A stretch of 64,000 bases of DNA, from the NCBI RefSeq assembly GCF_020687785.1, contig NZ_JAJEWI010000010.1, positions 186,001 to 250,000 of the forward strand, written 5' to 3'. Positions 47,001-55,074 of the stretch are shown one piece after another (the first letter of the stretch is position 1; every line of letters starts with the position of its first letter). The notes under the pieces are model-generated. The model ran no database searches, was not told the DNA's origin, and saw nothing but the letters and a program-made list of their open reading frames with translations. Made by a program: the position numbers and the translations under genes. This stretch comes from Sphingopyxis yananensis. GTDB lineage: Bacteria; Pseudomonadota; Alphaproteobacteria; Sphingomonadales; Sphingomonadaceae.

Positions 47001-48298
47001 CCCTGTCGCGTTCGGGTGAAATCGCCGTGATCGACGCCGAAGGCCGGGAACGCGCTTCGCACAAGCTGCCTTATGGTGCGCAGATCATGCACAAGGATGG
47101 CGAAAAGGTTTCCAAGGGCGATCGTATCGCTGAATGGGATCCGTTCACCATGCCGCTGATCACCGAAAAGAATGGTATCGTGAAGTATCAAGATTTGGCT
47201 GACGGCAAGACGCTGGCAGAACAAGTCGACGAAGCCACCGGTATCGCTCAGCGCGTTGTGATCGAATATCGTGCTGCTGGACGCAGCAAGAAGGAAGATC
47301 TGCAACCGCGTCTGACCTTGCTGGATGATGCATCGGGTGAAGCTGCGCGCTATCTGTTGGCTGTTGGCACCATGCTGTCGGTCGAAGATGGACAAGAAGT
47401 GCAAGCCGGTGACATTCTGGCTCGTGTATCGCGTGAAGCATCGAAAACGCGCGATATTACGGGTGGTCTGCCACGCGTTGCCGAACTGTTCGAAGCCCGT
47501 ATCCCCAAGGATAATTCGGTTATCGCCAAGATTTCGGGCCGTATCGAATTTGTGAAGGACTATAAGGCGAAGCGTAAGATCGCCATTGTTCCGGAAGAAG
47601 GCGATCCGATCGAATATCTGATCCCCAAGTCCAAGGTTTTGGAAGTGCAAGAAGGCGATATGGTCAAGCGCGGTGACGCCTTGATTAGCGGTTCGCCAAA
47701 CCCGCACGACATTTTGGACGTGATGGGCGTGGAAGCTTTGGCTGAATATCTGGTTGCGGAAATTCAGGAAGTCTACCGTCTGCAAGGCGTGAAGATCAAC
47801 GATAAGCACATCGAAACGATCGTTCGTCAGATGCTGCAAAAGGTTGAAATTACCGATGGCGGCGACACAACCTTATTGCCTGCTGAACAGGTTGATCTGT
47901 TGGAAATGCAGGAAGTAAACGCCAAGTTGCCGAAAAATGGTCGTCCCGCCGTGGGTCGTCCGGTTCTGCTCGGCATCACCAAGGCAAGCCTGCAAACACG
48001 CAGCTTTGTTTCGGCGGCATCCTTCCAAGAAACGACCCGCGTTCTGACCGAGGCTTCGGTTCAGGGTAAGGTCGACAGCCTGATTGGTCTGAAGGAAAAT
48101 GTCATCGTGGGTCGTCTGATCCCCGCTGGTACGGGCGCGGCCATGAACCGCGTTCGTGTGGCCGCTTCATCGCGCGATGCCGCGCTGCGCGCTGCTATGC
48201 GGGCGGCCAGCGCTGAACTGGTTGCGCCAATTGCGGAACCAGCGGCTCCTGCTGCTGCTCCGGCACCAGCCGAAGAAGGCGTGGCTGACGAGGCATAA
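44099..48298 (+). CDS. rpoC: RNA polymerase beta' subunit
   Basis: Large catalytic subunit of RNA polymerase, 1399 residues. The N-terminal zinc finger [20 protein letters not shown] (about 71-90), the active-site magnesium motif [12 protein letters not shown] (about 459-470) and the second zinc site around [11 protein letters not shown] (about 882-892) are visible, as are [22 protein letters not shown] (read in parts) in the jaw/trigger region. The C-terminus has an Ala/Pro-rich tail. The ATG at 44099 follows GTGGAG; a longer in-frame start would overlap the intergenic hairpin. A strong terminator follows, so the operon ends here. Confidence 0.99.
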   Translation: MNQITNFMNPAAKPETFDMIKIGIASPERIRSWSFGEIKKPETINYRTFKPERDGLFCARIFGPIKDYECLCGKYKRMKYKGIVCEKCGVEVTVTKVRRERMGHIELAAPVAHIWFLKSLPSRIGLLLDMQLKQLERVLYFEAYIVLEPGLTPMEKFQLLTEDELLDAQDEYGEDAFSAGIGAEAIRVLLENLDLEQERVDLLDELAVTKSELKPKKIIKRLKVVESFIESGNRPEWMILEVVPVIPPELRPLVPLDGGRFATSDLNDLYRRVINRNNRLKRLMELRAPDIIVRNEKRMLQEAVDALFDNGRRGRTITGANKRPLKSLSDMLKGKQGRFRQNLLGKRVDYSGRSVITTGPELKLHQCGLPKKMALELFKPFIYARLDAKGLSMTLKQAKKWVEKERKEVWDILDEVIREHPVMLNRAPTLHRLGIQAFEPVLIEGKAIQLHPLVCAAFNADFDGDQMAVHVPLSLEAQLEARVLMMSTNNILSPANGKPIIVPSQDMVLGLYYLSLEREGEPGEGMMLADMAEVHQALHIGAVTLHSKVYSRVPQTDEEGNSYLKRYETTPGRMLLGECLPHSHKVPFETVNRLLTKKDIGDVIDEVYRHTGQKETVLFADAIMALGFRHAFRAGISFGKDDMIIPASKEAMVEETRALVKDFEQQYQDGLITQQEKYNKAIDAWSQCGDKVANAMMDEIRATPKMEDGRLAPINSIYMMAHSGARGSQAQMKQLAGMRGLMAKPSGEIIETPIISNFKEGLTVLEYFNSTHGARKGLADTALKTANSGYLTRRLVDVSQDCVVIEEDCGTTRGMEMRAIIQGGSTIASLGERILGRTTLEDVADKDGNIIAPLGTLLDEPMVARIEEAEVQSVKIRSPLVCEATLGVCGKCYGRDLARGTPVNIGEAVGVIAAQSIGEPGTQLTMRTFHIGGAAQVNEQSNAEAISDGTIQYRDMETIVDQRGRRLALSRSGEIAVIDAEGRERASHKLPYGAQIMHKDGEKVSKGDRIAEWDPFTMPLITEKNGIVKYQDLADGKTLAEQVDEATGIAQRVVIEYRAAGRSKKEDLQPRLTLLDDASGEAARYLLAVGTMLSVEDGQEVQAGDILARVSREASKTRDITGGLPRVAELFEARIPKDNSVIAKISGRIEFVKDYKAKRKIAIVPEEGDPIEYLIPKSKVLEVQEGDMVKRGDALISGSPNPHDILDVMGVEALAEYLVAEIQEVYRLQGVKINDKHIETIVRQMLQKVEITDGGDTTLLPAEQVDLLEMQEVNAKLPKNGRPAVGRPVLLGITKASLQTRSFVSAASFQETTRVLTEASVQGKVDSLIGLKENVIVGRLIPAGTGAAMNRVRVAASSRDAALRAAMRAASAELVAPIAEPAAPAAAPAPAEEGVADEA

Positions 48299-48335
48299 TC
48301 GCCGCTGTCAGACGGGCTGAAAACGCCTGATCAAT

Positions 48336-48370
48336 AAAGCCCCGCCAGACCTGTCTGGCGGGGCTTTTTT
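48336..48370 (+). terminator. Intrinsic terminator after rpoC
   Basis: AAAGCCCCGCCAGAC pairs with GTCTGGCGGGGCTTT around a two-base loop and is followed by TTTTTTA. It closes the rpoBC transcript. Confidence 0.97.
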
Positions 48371-48462
48371 ATTGCCCGATTTGCTGTTCTAGGCTTTGCG
48401 GCGGCGCTGTAATAGGCGTGCAATTTGGTAGGAGGCTGTGGAGGGGCGGCGCGAAAAAGAAA

Positions 48463-48495
48463 GGCGCTCTCACCATGCGGCGGAGCGCCCTTTTT
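48463..48495. terminator. Terminator for the PspC-like gene (bidirectional)
   Basis: GGCGCTC (48463-48469) pairs with GAGCGCC (48483-48489) with a 13-base loop. On the minus strand it is followed by TTTCTTTTTC, suiting the leftward pspC unit; on the plus strand by CTTTTT. Confidence 0.75.
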
Positions 48496-48562
48496 GGGGA
48501 ATTTTATGCGCTGAGTTCCGTCACATGTTGCGCGTGTCCCCGTCGCTCAGTCGTGCAGCTAT

Positions 48563-48748
48563 TCAATTGCTGGGGGTGAGCAGGGCAATGAGGATATAGA
48601 GCAGAACCGGCAAGCCAAATCCCAATAATGTCAGGCCAACAAAAGCAAGACGCACCCACAAGGTGTCGATGGAGAATTGATCGGCCAATCCAGCGCAAAC
48701 GCCAGAAATCATCGAATTTTCACGGTTTTTGCGAAAGGGTTGGGTCAT
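48563..48748 (-). CDS. Small PspC-domain membrane protein
   Basis: A 61-residue protein consisting of one PspC domain: MTQPFRKNRENSMISGVCAGLADQF, then WVRLAFVGLTLLGFG and a hydrophobic LPVLLYILIALL tail. In larger proteins this domain senses or stabilises the envelope under stress; the short form's role is unknown. The ATG at 48748 begins the conserved domain. An even smaller membrane-peptide gene lies 53 bases upstream in the same direction. Confidence 0.85.
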   Translation of the reverse strand: MTQPFRKNRENSMISGVCAGLADQFSIDTLWVRLAFVGLTLLGFGLPVLLYILIALLTPSN

Positions 48749-48801
48749 AAATCTACCTTCGGTTTGTTGGGTGTGCGCCGCAGTAGCGGGTCTGTTTCGC
48801 T

Positions 48802-48930
48802 TTAAACGATCAATTGGCCAATTGGTGCCCCATTCAGGCCCGCAATAGACAAGAGCATCACAAGCGCCGTCGCCGAGGTGAAGGCCGCAATAGAGAGGCT
48901 TTTGATGGAGTCGAAGTGGAATTTTGTCAT
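48802..48930 (-). CDS. Predicted 42-residue single-span membrane peptide
   Basis: Not recognised. The reading frame encodes MTKFHFDSIKSLSIAAFTSA and a hydrophobic segment of about 20 residues (TALVMLLSIAGLNGAPIG region), consistent with one membrane helix. AGGGA lies ten bases before the ATG on the minus strand. It is upstream of and co-directional with the PspC-like gene, so co-transcription is plausible. Short length means chance occurrence cannot be excluded. Confidence 0.5.
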   Translation of the reverse strand: MTKFHFDSIKSLSIAAFTSATALVMLLSIAGLNGAPIGQLIV

Positions 48931-49212
48931 CGTCTTTGTCCCTGAATGACCGCCTGCATTTTGGCTGTGGCGGTTGCGGTTGATGTTCTGGGTAATGCAG
49001 AAGGCGTGCCAATTGCTAAACATGGCCGGAATGCGCGATTTTTCGGGTGGCCAGCAATATTGCCGTTGCGCAAATTTCGGCATGGCGAAAATTTTACCGA
49101 AAATTGATAATATTTCCGCCGTTCAAATAGCCGGCGCTTGTTTGCTGCTGGAGTATCGGCTCGACCATGGTTGCTCTGGCGCAATGCGCGAAGGGCGGCT
49201 AGGCGGGGTGGG

Positions 49213-50322
49213 ATGACTTTGGCGCGCCTTTCTTTGACGGATTTTCGCAATCACGCCTCCGCCGATTTGCTGGCGGGGGCGGGGTTGGTGGCGCTGTTTG
49301 GCGAAAATGGTGCTGGTAAAACCAATATATTAGAGGCGATTTCCTTGCTGGCACCAGGGCGCGGCCTGCGCCGTGCCCCGCTAAGCGATATGGTGCGGGA
49401 TGGGGCGACAGGTGGTTTCGCCATTTATGCCGATGTCGATGCGGGCGATGATTTGGCCCCCATTGCCATTGGGACGGGAATGGAGCCCAAACACCCTAAG
49501 CGGCGGATTGTGCGGATTAACGGGGCGAGTGCAGCGGCGGCGTCGATGGCGGAATGGCTGTCGGTGTTGTGGCTGACCCCCGCGATGGACCGCTTATTCG
49601 TGGAAACAGCAGGCAATCGGCGACGTTTCTTGGACCGATTGGTGCTGGCTTTGGAACCGCGCCATGCCCAGCATAGCAACCGCTATGATGCGGCGCTGCG
49701 GGCGCGGGGGAAGTTGCTGGCGGATGTTGACCAAGCTGACCCACAGTGGATCAGCAGCTTGGAAGCGCAGCTAGCGGAACATGGCGCATGGATGGACGCG
49801 GCGCGCCAACGCACTTTGGCGGCGTTGACGGGGGAATTGGCGCAGCAGCCTGATAGCGTCTTTGCGCGGCCGACGTTGAGCTTGGTGGATAGCGCGGGCC
49901 AATTGCGCACCCAGCCATGGGAGGCGGGGGCGCTGGCCGCCCTGTTTGCCAAGACGCGGCGTATCGATGCGGCGGCGGGGCGCGCGACCGCTGGACCGCA
50001 CCGTGATGATCTGGCCGCTGTGCATAGCGTCAGCGGACAAAATGCGGCGCGCTGTTCGACGGGTGAGCAAAAGGCGATGCTGTTGTCATTGGTACTGGCG
50101 CACAGCGATTGTGTGGCGCGCCTGCGTGGGCAGCGGCCCATCCTGTTGCTGGATGAAGTCGCCGCCCATTTGGACCCGATGCGCCGTGCCGCCCTTTATA
50201 GTCAATTGGCCGAGCAAGGCGGGCAGGCGTGGCTGACCGGAACCGAGGCAGCGCTGTTTCACGACATGCCGGGGCCGGTGACGCGCTATCATTTGGAACA
50301 TGGGCGGATGCAGCGCGCCTGA
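49213..50322 (+). CDS. recF: RecF, DNA repair/recombination mediator ATPase
   Basis: SMC-like ATPase loading RecA at single-strand gaps with RecOR. The 369-residue product has Walker A GENGAGKTNILEAI (about 31-44), the RLSLTDFRNHASADL opening of RecF, the signature CSTGEQKAMLLSLVLA, and Walker B ILLLDEVAAHLD. The ATG at 49213 follows GGGGTGGG; upstream in-frame starts give a basic unconserved leader. It is not beside dnaA/dnaN in this window, unlike in many gammaproteobacteria. Confidence 0.94.
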   Translation: MTLARLSLTDFRNHASADLLAGAGLVALFGENGAGKTNILEAISLLAPGRGLRRAPLSDMVRDGATGGFAIYADVDAGDDLAPIAIGTGMEPKHPKRRIVRINGASAAAASMAEWLSVLWLTPAMDRLFVETAGNRRRFLDRLVLALEPRHAQHSNRYDAALRARGKLLADVDQADPQWISSLEAQLAEHGAWMDAARQRTLAALTGELAQQPDSVFARPTLSLVDSAGQLRTQPWEAGALAALFAKTRRIDAAAGRATAGPHRDDLAAVHSVSGQNAARCSTGEQKAMLLSLVLAHSDCVARLRGQRPILLLDEVAAHLDPMRRAALYSQLAEQGGQAWLTGTEAALFHDMPGPVTRYHLEHGRMQRA

Positions 50323-50337
50323 TTTTTATGGGCGGGG

Positions 50338-50365
50338 CGGCAAAGCCGATGATGCTGCTTTGCCG
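50338..50365. terminator. Stem-loop between convergent recF and arsC-like genes
   Basis: CGGCAAAG (50338-50345) pairs with CTTTGCCG (50358-50365), extended by flanking G/C pairs. T-runs are short, so termination strength is uncertain. Its position between convergent stops supports a terminator role. Confidence 0.5.
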
Positions 50366-50391
50366 TCCCATGCCCCCATTATTCGACTGAT

Positions 50392-50736
50392 TTACAAAAT
50401 CTCGTTCACCTTGTCTTGCGGGCGGCACAGGCGCACGCCCTTGTCCGTTTCCACAAAGGGGCGTTCAACATAGGCCGCGTTGTCGGCCATCGCCGATAAT
50501 ATCGCCTCATCGCTAGCGTCGGGCAGGCCGCGTTCGGCGGCGTCGGTGCCGCGCAGACGCAGCGCCGCTGCGGGGGTCAGGCCCGCATCACGGATAAGCT
50601 GCGCCAATTTTTCGGCGGTATAAGGCGTATTCAAATATTCGATAACGCGGATGTCCGCGCCGTCGATTTCTTGCAATTGCGCCAAGGTTTTGCGCGAGGT
50701 CCCGCAGTTGGGATTGTGCCAGATGGTGGCTTTCAT
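50392..50736 (-). CDS. arsC: ArsC/Spx-family arsenate reductase-like protein
   Basis: Glutaredoxin-coupled reductase fold of 114 residues. The active-site segment IWHNPNCGTSRKTL with Cys at 11 matches the E. coli-type ArsC pattern, followed by IRVIEYLNTPYTAEKL and the Arg-containing LRLRGTDAAERG. Whether it reduces arsenate is unproven: no arsenic exporter or ArsR gene is near. The ATG at 50736 is preferred; it lies downstream of a short tandem repeat and dedA, in the minus-strand cluster rsmI-yraN-gshB-dedA-arsC. Confidence 0.86.
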   Translation of the reverse strand: MKATIWHNPNCGTSRKTLAQLQEIDGADIRVIEYLNTPYTAEKLAQLIRDAGLTPAAALRLRGTDAAERGLPDASDEAILSAMADNAAYVERPFVETDKGVRLCRPQDKVNEIL

Positions 50737-50752
50737 AATAAATTCTGTTCCT

Positions 50753-50784
50753 ATGTCGATATGTCGATACGTCGATTTGTCGGC
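50753..50784. repeat. Four tandem copies of an 8-base repeat
   Basis: ATGTCGAT, ATGTCGAT, ACGTCGAT and TTGTCGGC follow one another in the gap between the dedA stop and the arsC-like start. The last copy is degenerate. It may be a slipped-strand tract or an element affecting arsC expression. Confidence 0.7.
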
Positions 50785-50788
50785 GTGT

Positions 50789-51391
50789 TTATTGCCCCTT
50801 GGGCTTCCATGTGGCGACGCGGTAAATATAGACGGCGACCAATATCCCGATGCTGAGGACGGCGACGGGGCCGATAAAGCGTTCGGCCTGTGCGAATTGC
50901 TGGCCAAACCAATTGCCCGCGCCCGCCAAGGCGGTGATCCAAATGGCCGAACCCGCCGCCGTCCAAATAATGAATTTGATCTGGGACATTTGCACCATGC
51001 CCGCTGGCAGTGACACCATGGTGCGGGCAATCGGCAAAAAGCGGCAAAAGAAAACAATGCCCGACCCGTGGCGCAGAAAGAAATCATGCAGTTTTTCCAC
51101 ATCATCCCAATCCATGGTCAGCCAGCGGCCGTAACGGTCGATCAGCGGCTTTAGGCGGGCATAGCCGAACCAGCGGCCAATGCCATACCACACCCAATTG
51201 CCGATGGTCGTGCCAATGACGGCAACGGTCACCAAGGTCCAAAAATCAAAACGCCCCTGCGCAACGCCGACGCCGCCTAAGCTCATGATCACTTCGGAGG
51301 GGATGGGCGGAAAGACATTTTCCAAGAACATCAAAAAGCCGATGCCCCAATATCCCCAGCTTTGAATGAGATCGAGAATGAAGTCCGTCAT
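50789..51391 (-). CDS. DedA-family membrane protein
   Basis: Polytopic inner-membrane protein of 200 residues with the DedA/VTT domain: FLENVFPPIPSEVIM with the conserved Glu/Pro in the re-entrant loop, GNWVWYGIGRWFG, and FFCRFLPIARTMVSLPAG, which carries the key Arg pair. Family members help scramble or recycle undecaprenyl phosphate and other lipids across the membrane. That could connect with the peptidoglycan genes, but specificity here is unknown. It lies 63 bases after gshB in the same direction. Confidence 0.92.
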   Translation of the reverse strand: MTDFILDLIQSWGYWGIGFLMFLENVFPPIPSEVIMSLGGVGVAQGRFDFWTLVTVAVIGTTIGNWVWYGIGRWFGYARLKPLIDRYGRWLTMDWDDVEKLHDFFLRHGSGIVFFCRFLPIARTMVSLPAGMVQMSQIKFIIWTAAGSAIWITALAGAGNWFGQQFAQAERFIGPVAVLSIGILVAVYIYRVATWKPKGQ

Positions 51392-51454
51392 AGGGATGCC
51401 TGATAATCCATAGTTCAGCTGTGCTGTGCTGCGTAGATGTTTTTCCGTGAGGAG

Positions 51455-52405
51455 TTACGTCAATTTTCTGGCGATGGCGTCCCAAATCATGCCGGCGGTG
51501 TCGCTGTTGTTAAAACGATCAATCGCGACAATGCCGGTGGGCGAGGTGACGTTAATTTCGGTCAGCCATTCGCCGCCAATCACGTCGATACCCACGAATA
51601 ACAGGCCCCTTTCGCGCAGACGCGGACCAAGGACGGCACAGATTTCCGCTTCGCGCGGCGTCAGTTCTGCGGCTTCGGCATAGCCCCCGACGGCCAGATT
51701 GGAGCGAAATTCGCCGTCGCCTGGCTTGCGATTGATCGCTCCCGCCACTTCGCCGTCCACCAACACAATGCGCTTGTCGCCTTGCGATACGCTGGGCAGG
51801 AATTGCTGGACCATGAAGGGTTCGGGCCACACCTGACCAAAAAGTTCGACCAAGGCACCCAAATTGCTGCCGTCCGCATCAACGCGGAATACGGCCTTGC
51901 CGCCATTGCCGTGCAGCGGCTTGATAACCACTGCGCCGAAACGGCTTTGGAAATCCTTTACGGCGTCCAGATCACGGGTGACCATGGTGGGCGGCATAAA
52001 TTCGGGGAAATCCAGCACAAAAACCTTTTCGGGGGCATTGCGCACCGATGTGGGGTCGTTGACCACCAGCGTATCTTTGGTGATGCGTTCCAGCAGCCAA
52101 GTCGCCGTTAAATAACCCAAATCAAAGGGTGGGTCTTGGCGCATCAGCACCACGTCGACATCGCGGCCAAGGTCCAGTTGCACGGTGTCGCCAAAGCTAT
52201 AATGGTCGCCCGCCTGCCGCTGGGCCGACAAAATGCGGTGGGCTGGGGTGGTCAGGCGGCCATTTTCCCACGTCAGGCCTTTGACGTCATAATGATAAAT
52301 TTCATAGCCGCGTTCCAGAGCCTTGAGGATCAGGTGAAAGCTGCTGTCTCCCGCGATATTGATGCTGTCCATCGGGTCCATTTGCACGGCGGCGCGCAGG
52401 GTCAT
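51455..52405 (-). CDS. gshB: Glutathione synthetase
   Basis: ATP-grasp enzyme joining gamma-glutamylcysteine and glycine. The 316 residues show the family opening VQMDPMDSINIAGDSSFHL, VLMRQDPPFDLGYL, VIKPLHGNGGKAVFRV and the C-terminal FVGIDVIGGEWLTEINVTSPTG. Length is typical. It lies 52 bases after yraN, in the rsmI-yraN-gshB group that is often conserved in alphaproteobacteria. Glutathione supply fits the neighbouring GST-type and glutaredoxin-linked genes only loosely. Confidence 0.96.
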   Translation of the reverse strand: MTLRAAVQMDPMDSINIAGDSSFHLILKALERGYEIYHYDVKGLTWENGRLTTPAHRILSAQRQAGDHYSFGDTVQLDLGRDVDVVLMRQDPPFDLGYLTATWLLERITKDTLVVNDPTSVRNAPEKVFVLDFPEFMPPTMVTRDLDAVKDFQSRFGAVVIKPLHGNGGKAVFRVDADGSNLGALVELFGQVWPEPFMVQQFLPSVSQGDKRIVLVDGEVAGAINRKPGDGEFRSNLAVGGYAEAAELTPREAEICAVLGPRLRERGLLFVGIDVIGGEWLTEINVTSPTGIVAIDRFNNSDTAGMIWDAIARKLT

Positions 52406-52457
52406 GTCTTGTCATCTCCATATATCAGCGGTCCGGCGGGGGGCCAGTGCTGGCTGT

Positions 52458-52823
52458 TCAATCTTGCCAAACATGCACCAAATGGCGTGGCAACCGCCAT
52501 GGTGCAAGCAGCATCACATCAATGCGGACATCATCGCCGCCCTTTGCGGGCGTTGACCGCATATAGCGCGGGGCCAGAATATGCGCCGCCGCAGCCACGC
52601 GCGTCAGGCGGCGCTTGTCGATGGCGTCCGCCCATTGGTCGGCGTTGCGGCGATATTTCACTTCGACAAAGGCCAAGCAGCGTCCGCGCCGTGCGATAAT
52701 ATCCACTTCCCCTACACCAACGCTTATGCGCCGCCCAAGGATGCGCCAGCCATGCAAGCGAAGCCACCATGCCGCCCAAAATTCGCCCCGCCGTCCGGCA
52801 GCTTCGGCAGCGCGGCGGGTCAT
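52458..52823 (-). CDS. yraN: YraN family protein (UPF0102), nuclease-like fold
   Basis: A 121-residue protein with the restriction-endonuclease-like signature GRRGEFWAAWWLRLHGWRIL, VGEVDIIARRGRCLAFVEVKYR (Asp and Glu/Lys of a PD-(D/E)XK core), and IDKRRLTRVAAAA. Function is not established; the fold suggests nucleic acid binding or cleavage. The ATG overlaps the rsmI stop, and the pair is common in this arrangement. Confidence 0.9.
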   Translation of the reverse strand: MTRRAAEAAGRRGEFWAAWWLRLHGWRILGRRISVGVGEVDIIARRGRCLAFVEVKYRRNADQWADAIDKRRLTRVAAAAHILAPRYMRSTPAKGGDDVRIDVMLLAPWRLPRHLVHVWQD

Positions 52824-53713
52824 TTGGGCGCGATGTCTATTGCCGCGTCGTTTGAGGCTTCACCCTTTATAGCCAGCGCGCGGGCGTAAATATCTTGGCG
52901 TTCCAAGCCAAAGCGCTTGGCCACCGTTTTGGCGGCTTTGGCAACCGGATGGTCCACCAAGGCTTCGCGCAGGGCGGCGTCGATACTGTCATCATCGCCT
53001 TCTTCATGCTGGTCGGCGTCTGGTGGGCCAACCAAAATGACGATTTCCCCCTTGGGCGGGGCGTCGGCATAGCGAGCGGATAGGTCGAGCAGCGTACCGG
53101 TGACGCATTCTTCGTAAAGCTTGCTGATTTCGCGGGCGACAGCGGCTTCGCGATTGCCTAGGCCGTCGGCCAAGGCGGCGAGGGCGGCGGATAGGCGGGG
53201 GCCGCTTTCGTAAAATAGCAAGGTGGCGCGCAGGGCCTTAAATTCGGCGATGGTGTCGGCGCGGGCCTTGGCTTTGTTGGGCAAAAATCCGGCGAATAAG
53301 AAACGGTCGCTGGGTAGGCCGGACAAGGTAATGGCGGCAATGGCGGCGCATGGGCCGGGCAGGGTGGTGATGTGACGGCCCGCATGGCGGGCGTCGCGCA
53401 CCAGCTTGTAACCGGGGTCAGAGATGAGGGGCGTCCCCGCGTCGGACACCAGAACAATGACCTCGTCCGCCATGCGGGCGACAAGCTGTTGACGAATATA
53501 TTCGTCGCTATGGTCATGATAAGGCGTCATTGCTATGCGTAGGCCCAGATGGGACAGCAGCTTGGCTGTCACACGCGTGTCTTCGGCGGCAATCAAGTCC
53601 GCAGAAGCCAAGGTGGCCGCAGCGCGCGGGCTGATATCGCCAAGGTTGCCGATCGGCGTGGCGACGATATACAGTCCGGGCAAGGGAGATTTTGTGATGG
53701 TCGAATCCGGCAT
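52820..53713 (-). CDS. rsmI: RsmI, 16S rRNA 2'-O-ribose C1402 methyltransferase
   Basis: SAM-dependent methyltransferase acting with RsmH at C1402 in the decoding centre. The 297-residue product contains GLYIVATPIGNLGDISPRA, AAEDTRVTAKLLSHLG, VLVSDAGTPLISDPGYKLV and LPGPCAAIAAITLSGLP, the family signature series of tetrapyrrole-methylase fold enzymes. The ATG at 53713 is used; a TTG at 53743 is also in frame. It overlaps the 5' end of the divergent LppC-like gene, and the two promoters must be interleaved. Confidence 0.95.
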   Translation of the reverse strand: MPDSTITKSPLPGLYIVATPIGNLGDISPRAAATLASADLIAAEDTRVTAKLLSHLGLRIAMTPYHDHSDEYIRQQLVARMADEVIVLVSDAGTPLISDPGYKLVRDARHAGRHITTLPGPCAAIAAITLSGLPSDRFLFAGFLPNKAKARADTIAEFKALRATLLFYESGPRLSAALAALADGLGNREAAVAREISKLYEECVTGTLLDLSARYADAPPKGEIVILVGPPDADQHEEGDDDSIDAALREALVDHPVAKAAKTVAKRFGLERQDIYARALAIKGEASNDAAIDIAPK

Positions 53714-54908
53714 GATGCCGAAAATGGCAGAAACTTCTGCCAAGCGCCAAATTATTGCGCCCGCGCAGCAAATTAAGATGCGCGTGTTGGTGACAATCGC
53801 GCTGGGCGGCTTGCTGGCGGCCTGTCAGGTTGTACCCAAAGCATCGCCCGATGCCGCGCCCCCGCCGCCCAAGACGGATGACATGATCGGGGAGGGTCTG
53901 CCCACCGATACGGACCGTCACCGCGTGGCCTTGCTGGTTCCCCAAAGCGGGGCCAATGCCGATGTGGGTAACAGCATTGCCAATGCGACGACTTTGGCTT
54001 TGCTCGACAGCCGCGCTGACAAATTGCGCATCACCACTTATGACACCGCCAATGGCGCTGCCGCTGCGGCGCGTCAGGCGATTGCCGATGGCAATAAGCT
54101 GATCCTTGGTCCGTTGCTGAGCGAGGATGTCAGCGCGGTAGCCCCCATTGCACGGGCGGCGCGTATTCCGGTCCTCAGCTTTTCCAACGACACCAGCGTC
54201 GCGGGCAATGGCGTGTTCATCATGGGCTTTGTTCCCGGCCAGTCGGTGGAACGGGTGGTGAAATATAGCCGCGCCAAGGGACATCAGCGTTTTGGCGCTT
54301 TGGTGCCGAAAAATATTTATGGCGACCGGTCGGCCGCGGCGTTTCGTTCGGCGGTTCAGGCCGCAGGCGGCACCTTGGTCAGCATTGAAACCTATGATCG
54401 CAGCGCCGCCGCTTTGACGGGCGCAGCGCGGCGCTTGGCCAATGCGGGCGATATGGATGCGGTGCTGATTGCGGATATTGGCGGCAATGCGGTGCGCGCC
54501 GTGCCGGTGGTGAAAACATCTGGTGATCGCCAGATTTTGGGCACCGAAATGTGGAACACCGACAGCAGCTTGGCGGGCGCACCGGCGATGCGCGGGGCAT
54601 GGTTTGCCAGCGTGTCGGATGGGCTATACGGCCAGTTGGCGACCAAATATCGCACCCGTTTTGGCCATGCGCCCTATCGCTTGGGCAGCTTGGGTTATGA
54701 CAGTGTGTTGCTGACCGTGCGCATCGCGCGCGATTGGAAACCGGGCACCAGCTTCCCCGCATCGCGCTTGGTGGCATCGGATGGATTTGGCGGTATTGAC
54801 GGGATTTTCCGTTTCAATGATCGCGGAATCGCCGTCCGCGCTTTGGAAGTGAGCGAGGTGGGGGCTGGCGGTTTTCGGGTGATCGACCCTGCACCAACCA
54901 AATGGTAA
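53697..54908 (+). CDS. LppC-type penicillin-binding protein activator, lipoprotein
   Basis: Periplasmic lipoprotein with a type I periplasmic-binding-protein fold, the LppC/LpoA-like domain family that stimulates class A PBPs. The signal is MRVLVTIALGGLLAAC with the lipobox Cys at residue 43 from the start chosen. The ligand-binding-like region follows: VALLVPQSGANADVGNSIAN, LILGPLLSEDVSAVAPIA, FIMGFVPGQSVERVVKY and FALGSLGYDSVLL-type C-terminus. The ATG at 53697 has AAGGGAG eight bases upstream; the ATG at 53778 would give a standard 16-residue signal and remains plausible. It is divergent from rsmI, a common layout. Confidence 0.86.
   Translation: MVESGMMPKMAETSAKRQIIAPAQQIKMRVLVTIALGGLLAACQVVPKASPDAAPPPPKTDDMIGEGLPTDTDRHRVALLVPQSGANADVGNSIANATTLALLDSRADKLRITTYDTANGAAAAARQAIADGNKLILGPLLSEDVSAVAPIARAARIPVLSFSNDTSVAGNGVFIMGFVPGQSVERVVKYSRAKGHQRFGALVPKNIYGDRSAAAFRSAVQAAGGTLVSIETYDRSAAALTGAARRLANAGDMDAVLIADIGGNAVRAVPVVKTSGDRQILGTEMWNTDSSLAGAPAMRGAWFASVSDGLYGQLATKYRTRFGHAPYRLGSLGYDSVLLTVRIARDWKPGTSFPASRLVASDGFGGIDGIFRFNDRGIAVRALEVSEVGAGGFRVIDPAPTKW
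53725..53742. promoter_or_regulatory. Palindrome in the overlapping rsmI/LppC 5' region
   Basis: TGGCAGAA-AC-TTCTGCCA (53725-53742) has eight-base perfect arms. It lies between the divergent start codons if the lipoprotein starts at 53778, or inside its coding sequence if it starts at 53697. It could be an operator for either gene. Confidence 0.4.
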
Positions 54909-54925
54909 GGGTGATTATACGAAGT

Positions 54926-54938
54926 TTACGTGACGTAA
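54926..54938. promoter_or_regulatory. 13-base palindrome TTACGT-G-ACGTAA
   Basis: The perfect repeat TTACGTGACGTAA sits 17 bases after the LppC-like stop and about 60 bases before the predicted infC promoter. It looks like a regulator-binding site; no regulator is identified. Confidence 0.4.
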
Positions 54939-54984
54939 GCGCCACAATCTGTTAAAAAGCAGCGCCTTTAATGCATACATACCC

Positions 54985-55043
54985 TTTACCTTGGGGGTGT
55001 GGGCATTATATGTGCGCTGCGTGCGTGTCAGCAAAAGCACGCA
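54985..55043 (+). promoter_or_regulatory. Candidate infC promoter with a 5'-terminal hairpin
   Basis: TTTACC (54985-54990) and TATATG (55007-55012), spacer 16, could be a sigma-70-type promoter. The start would fall near 55018, where TGCGTGC (55018-55024) pairs with GCACGCA (55037-55043) to form a hairpin at the extreme 5' end. The arrangement resembles the rplK start. Confidence 0.45.
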
Positions 55044-55074
55044 TTATCTGTCATAATGATGAGGAGATCGAGCT

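Noticed and set aside
43211..47839. Very long open frame antisense to rpoC (1542 codons)
   Set aside because: It mirrors rpoC codon periodicity, has a composition unlike any known protein, and lies entirely over a certain gene; treated as a shadow.
50753..50784. Tandem 8-base repeats considered as a CRISPR fragment
   Set aside because: No spacers, repeats are far too short and contiguous, and no cas genes are present.
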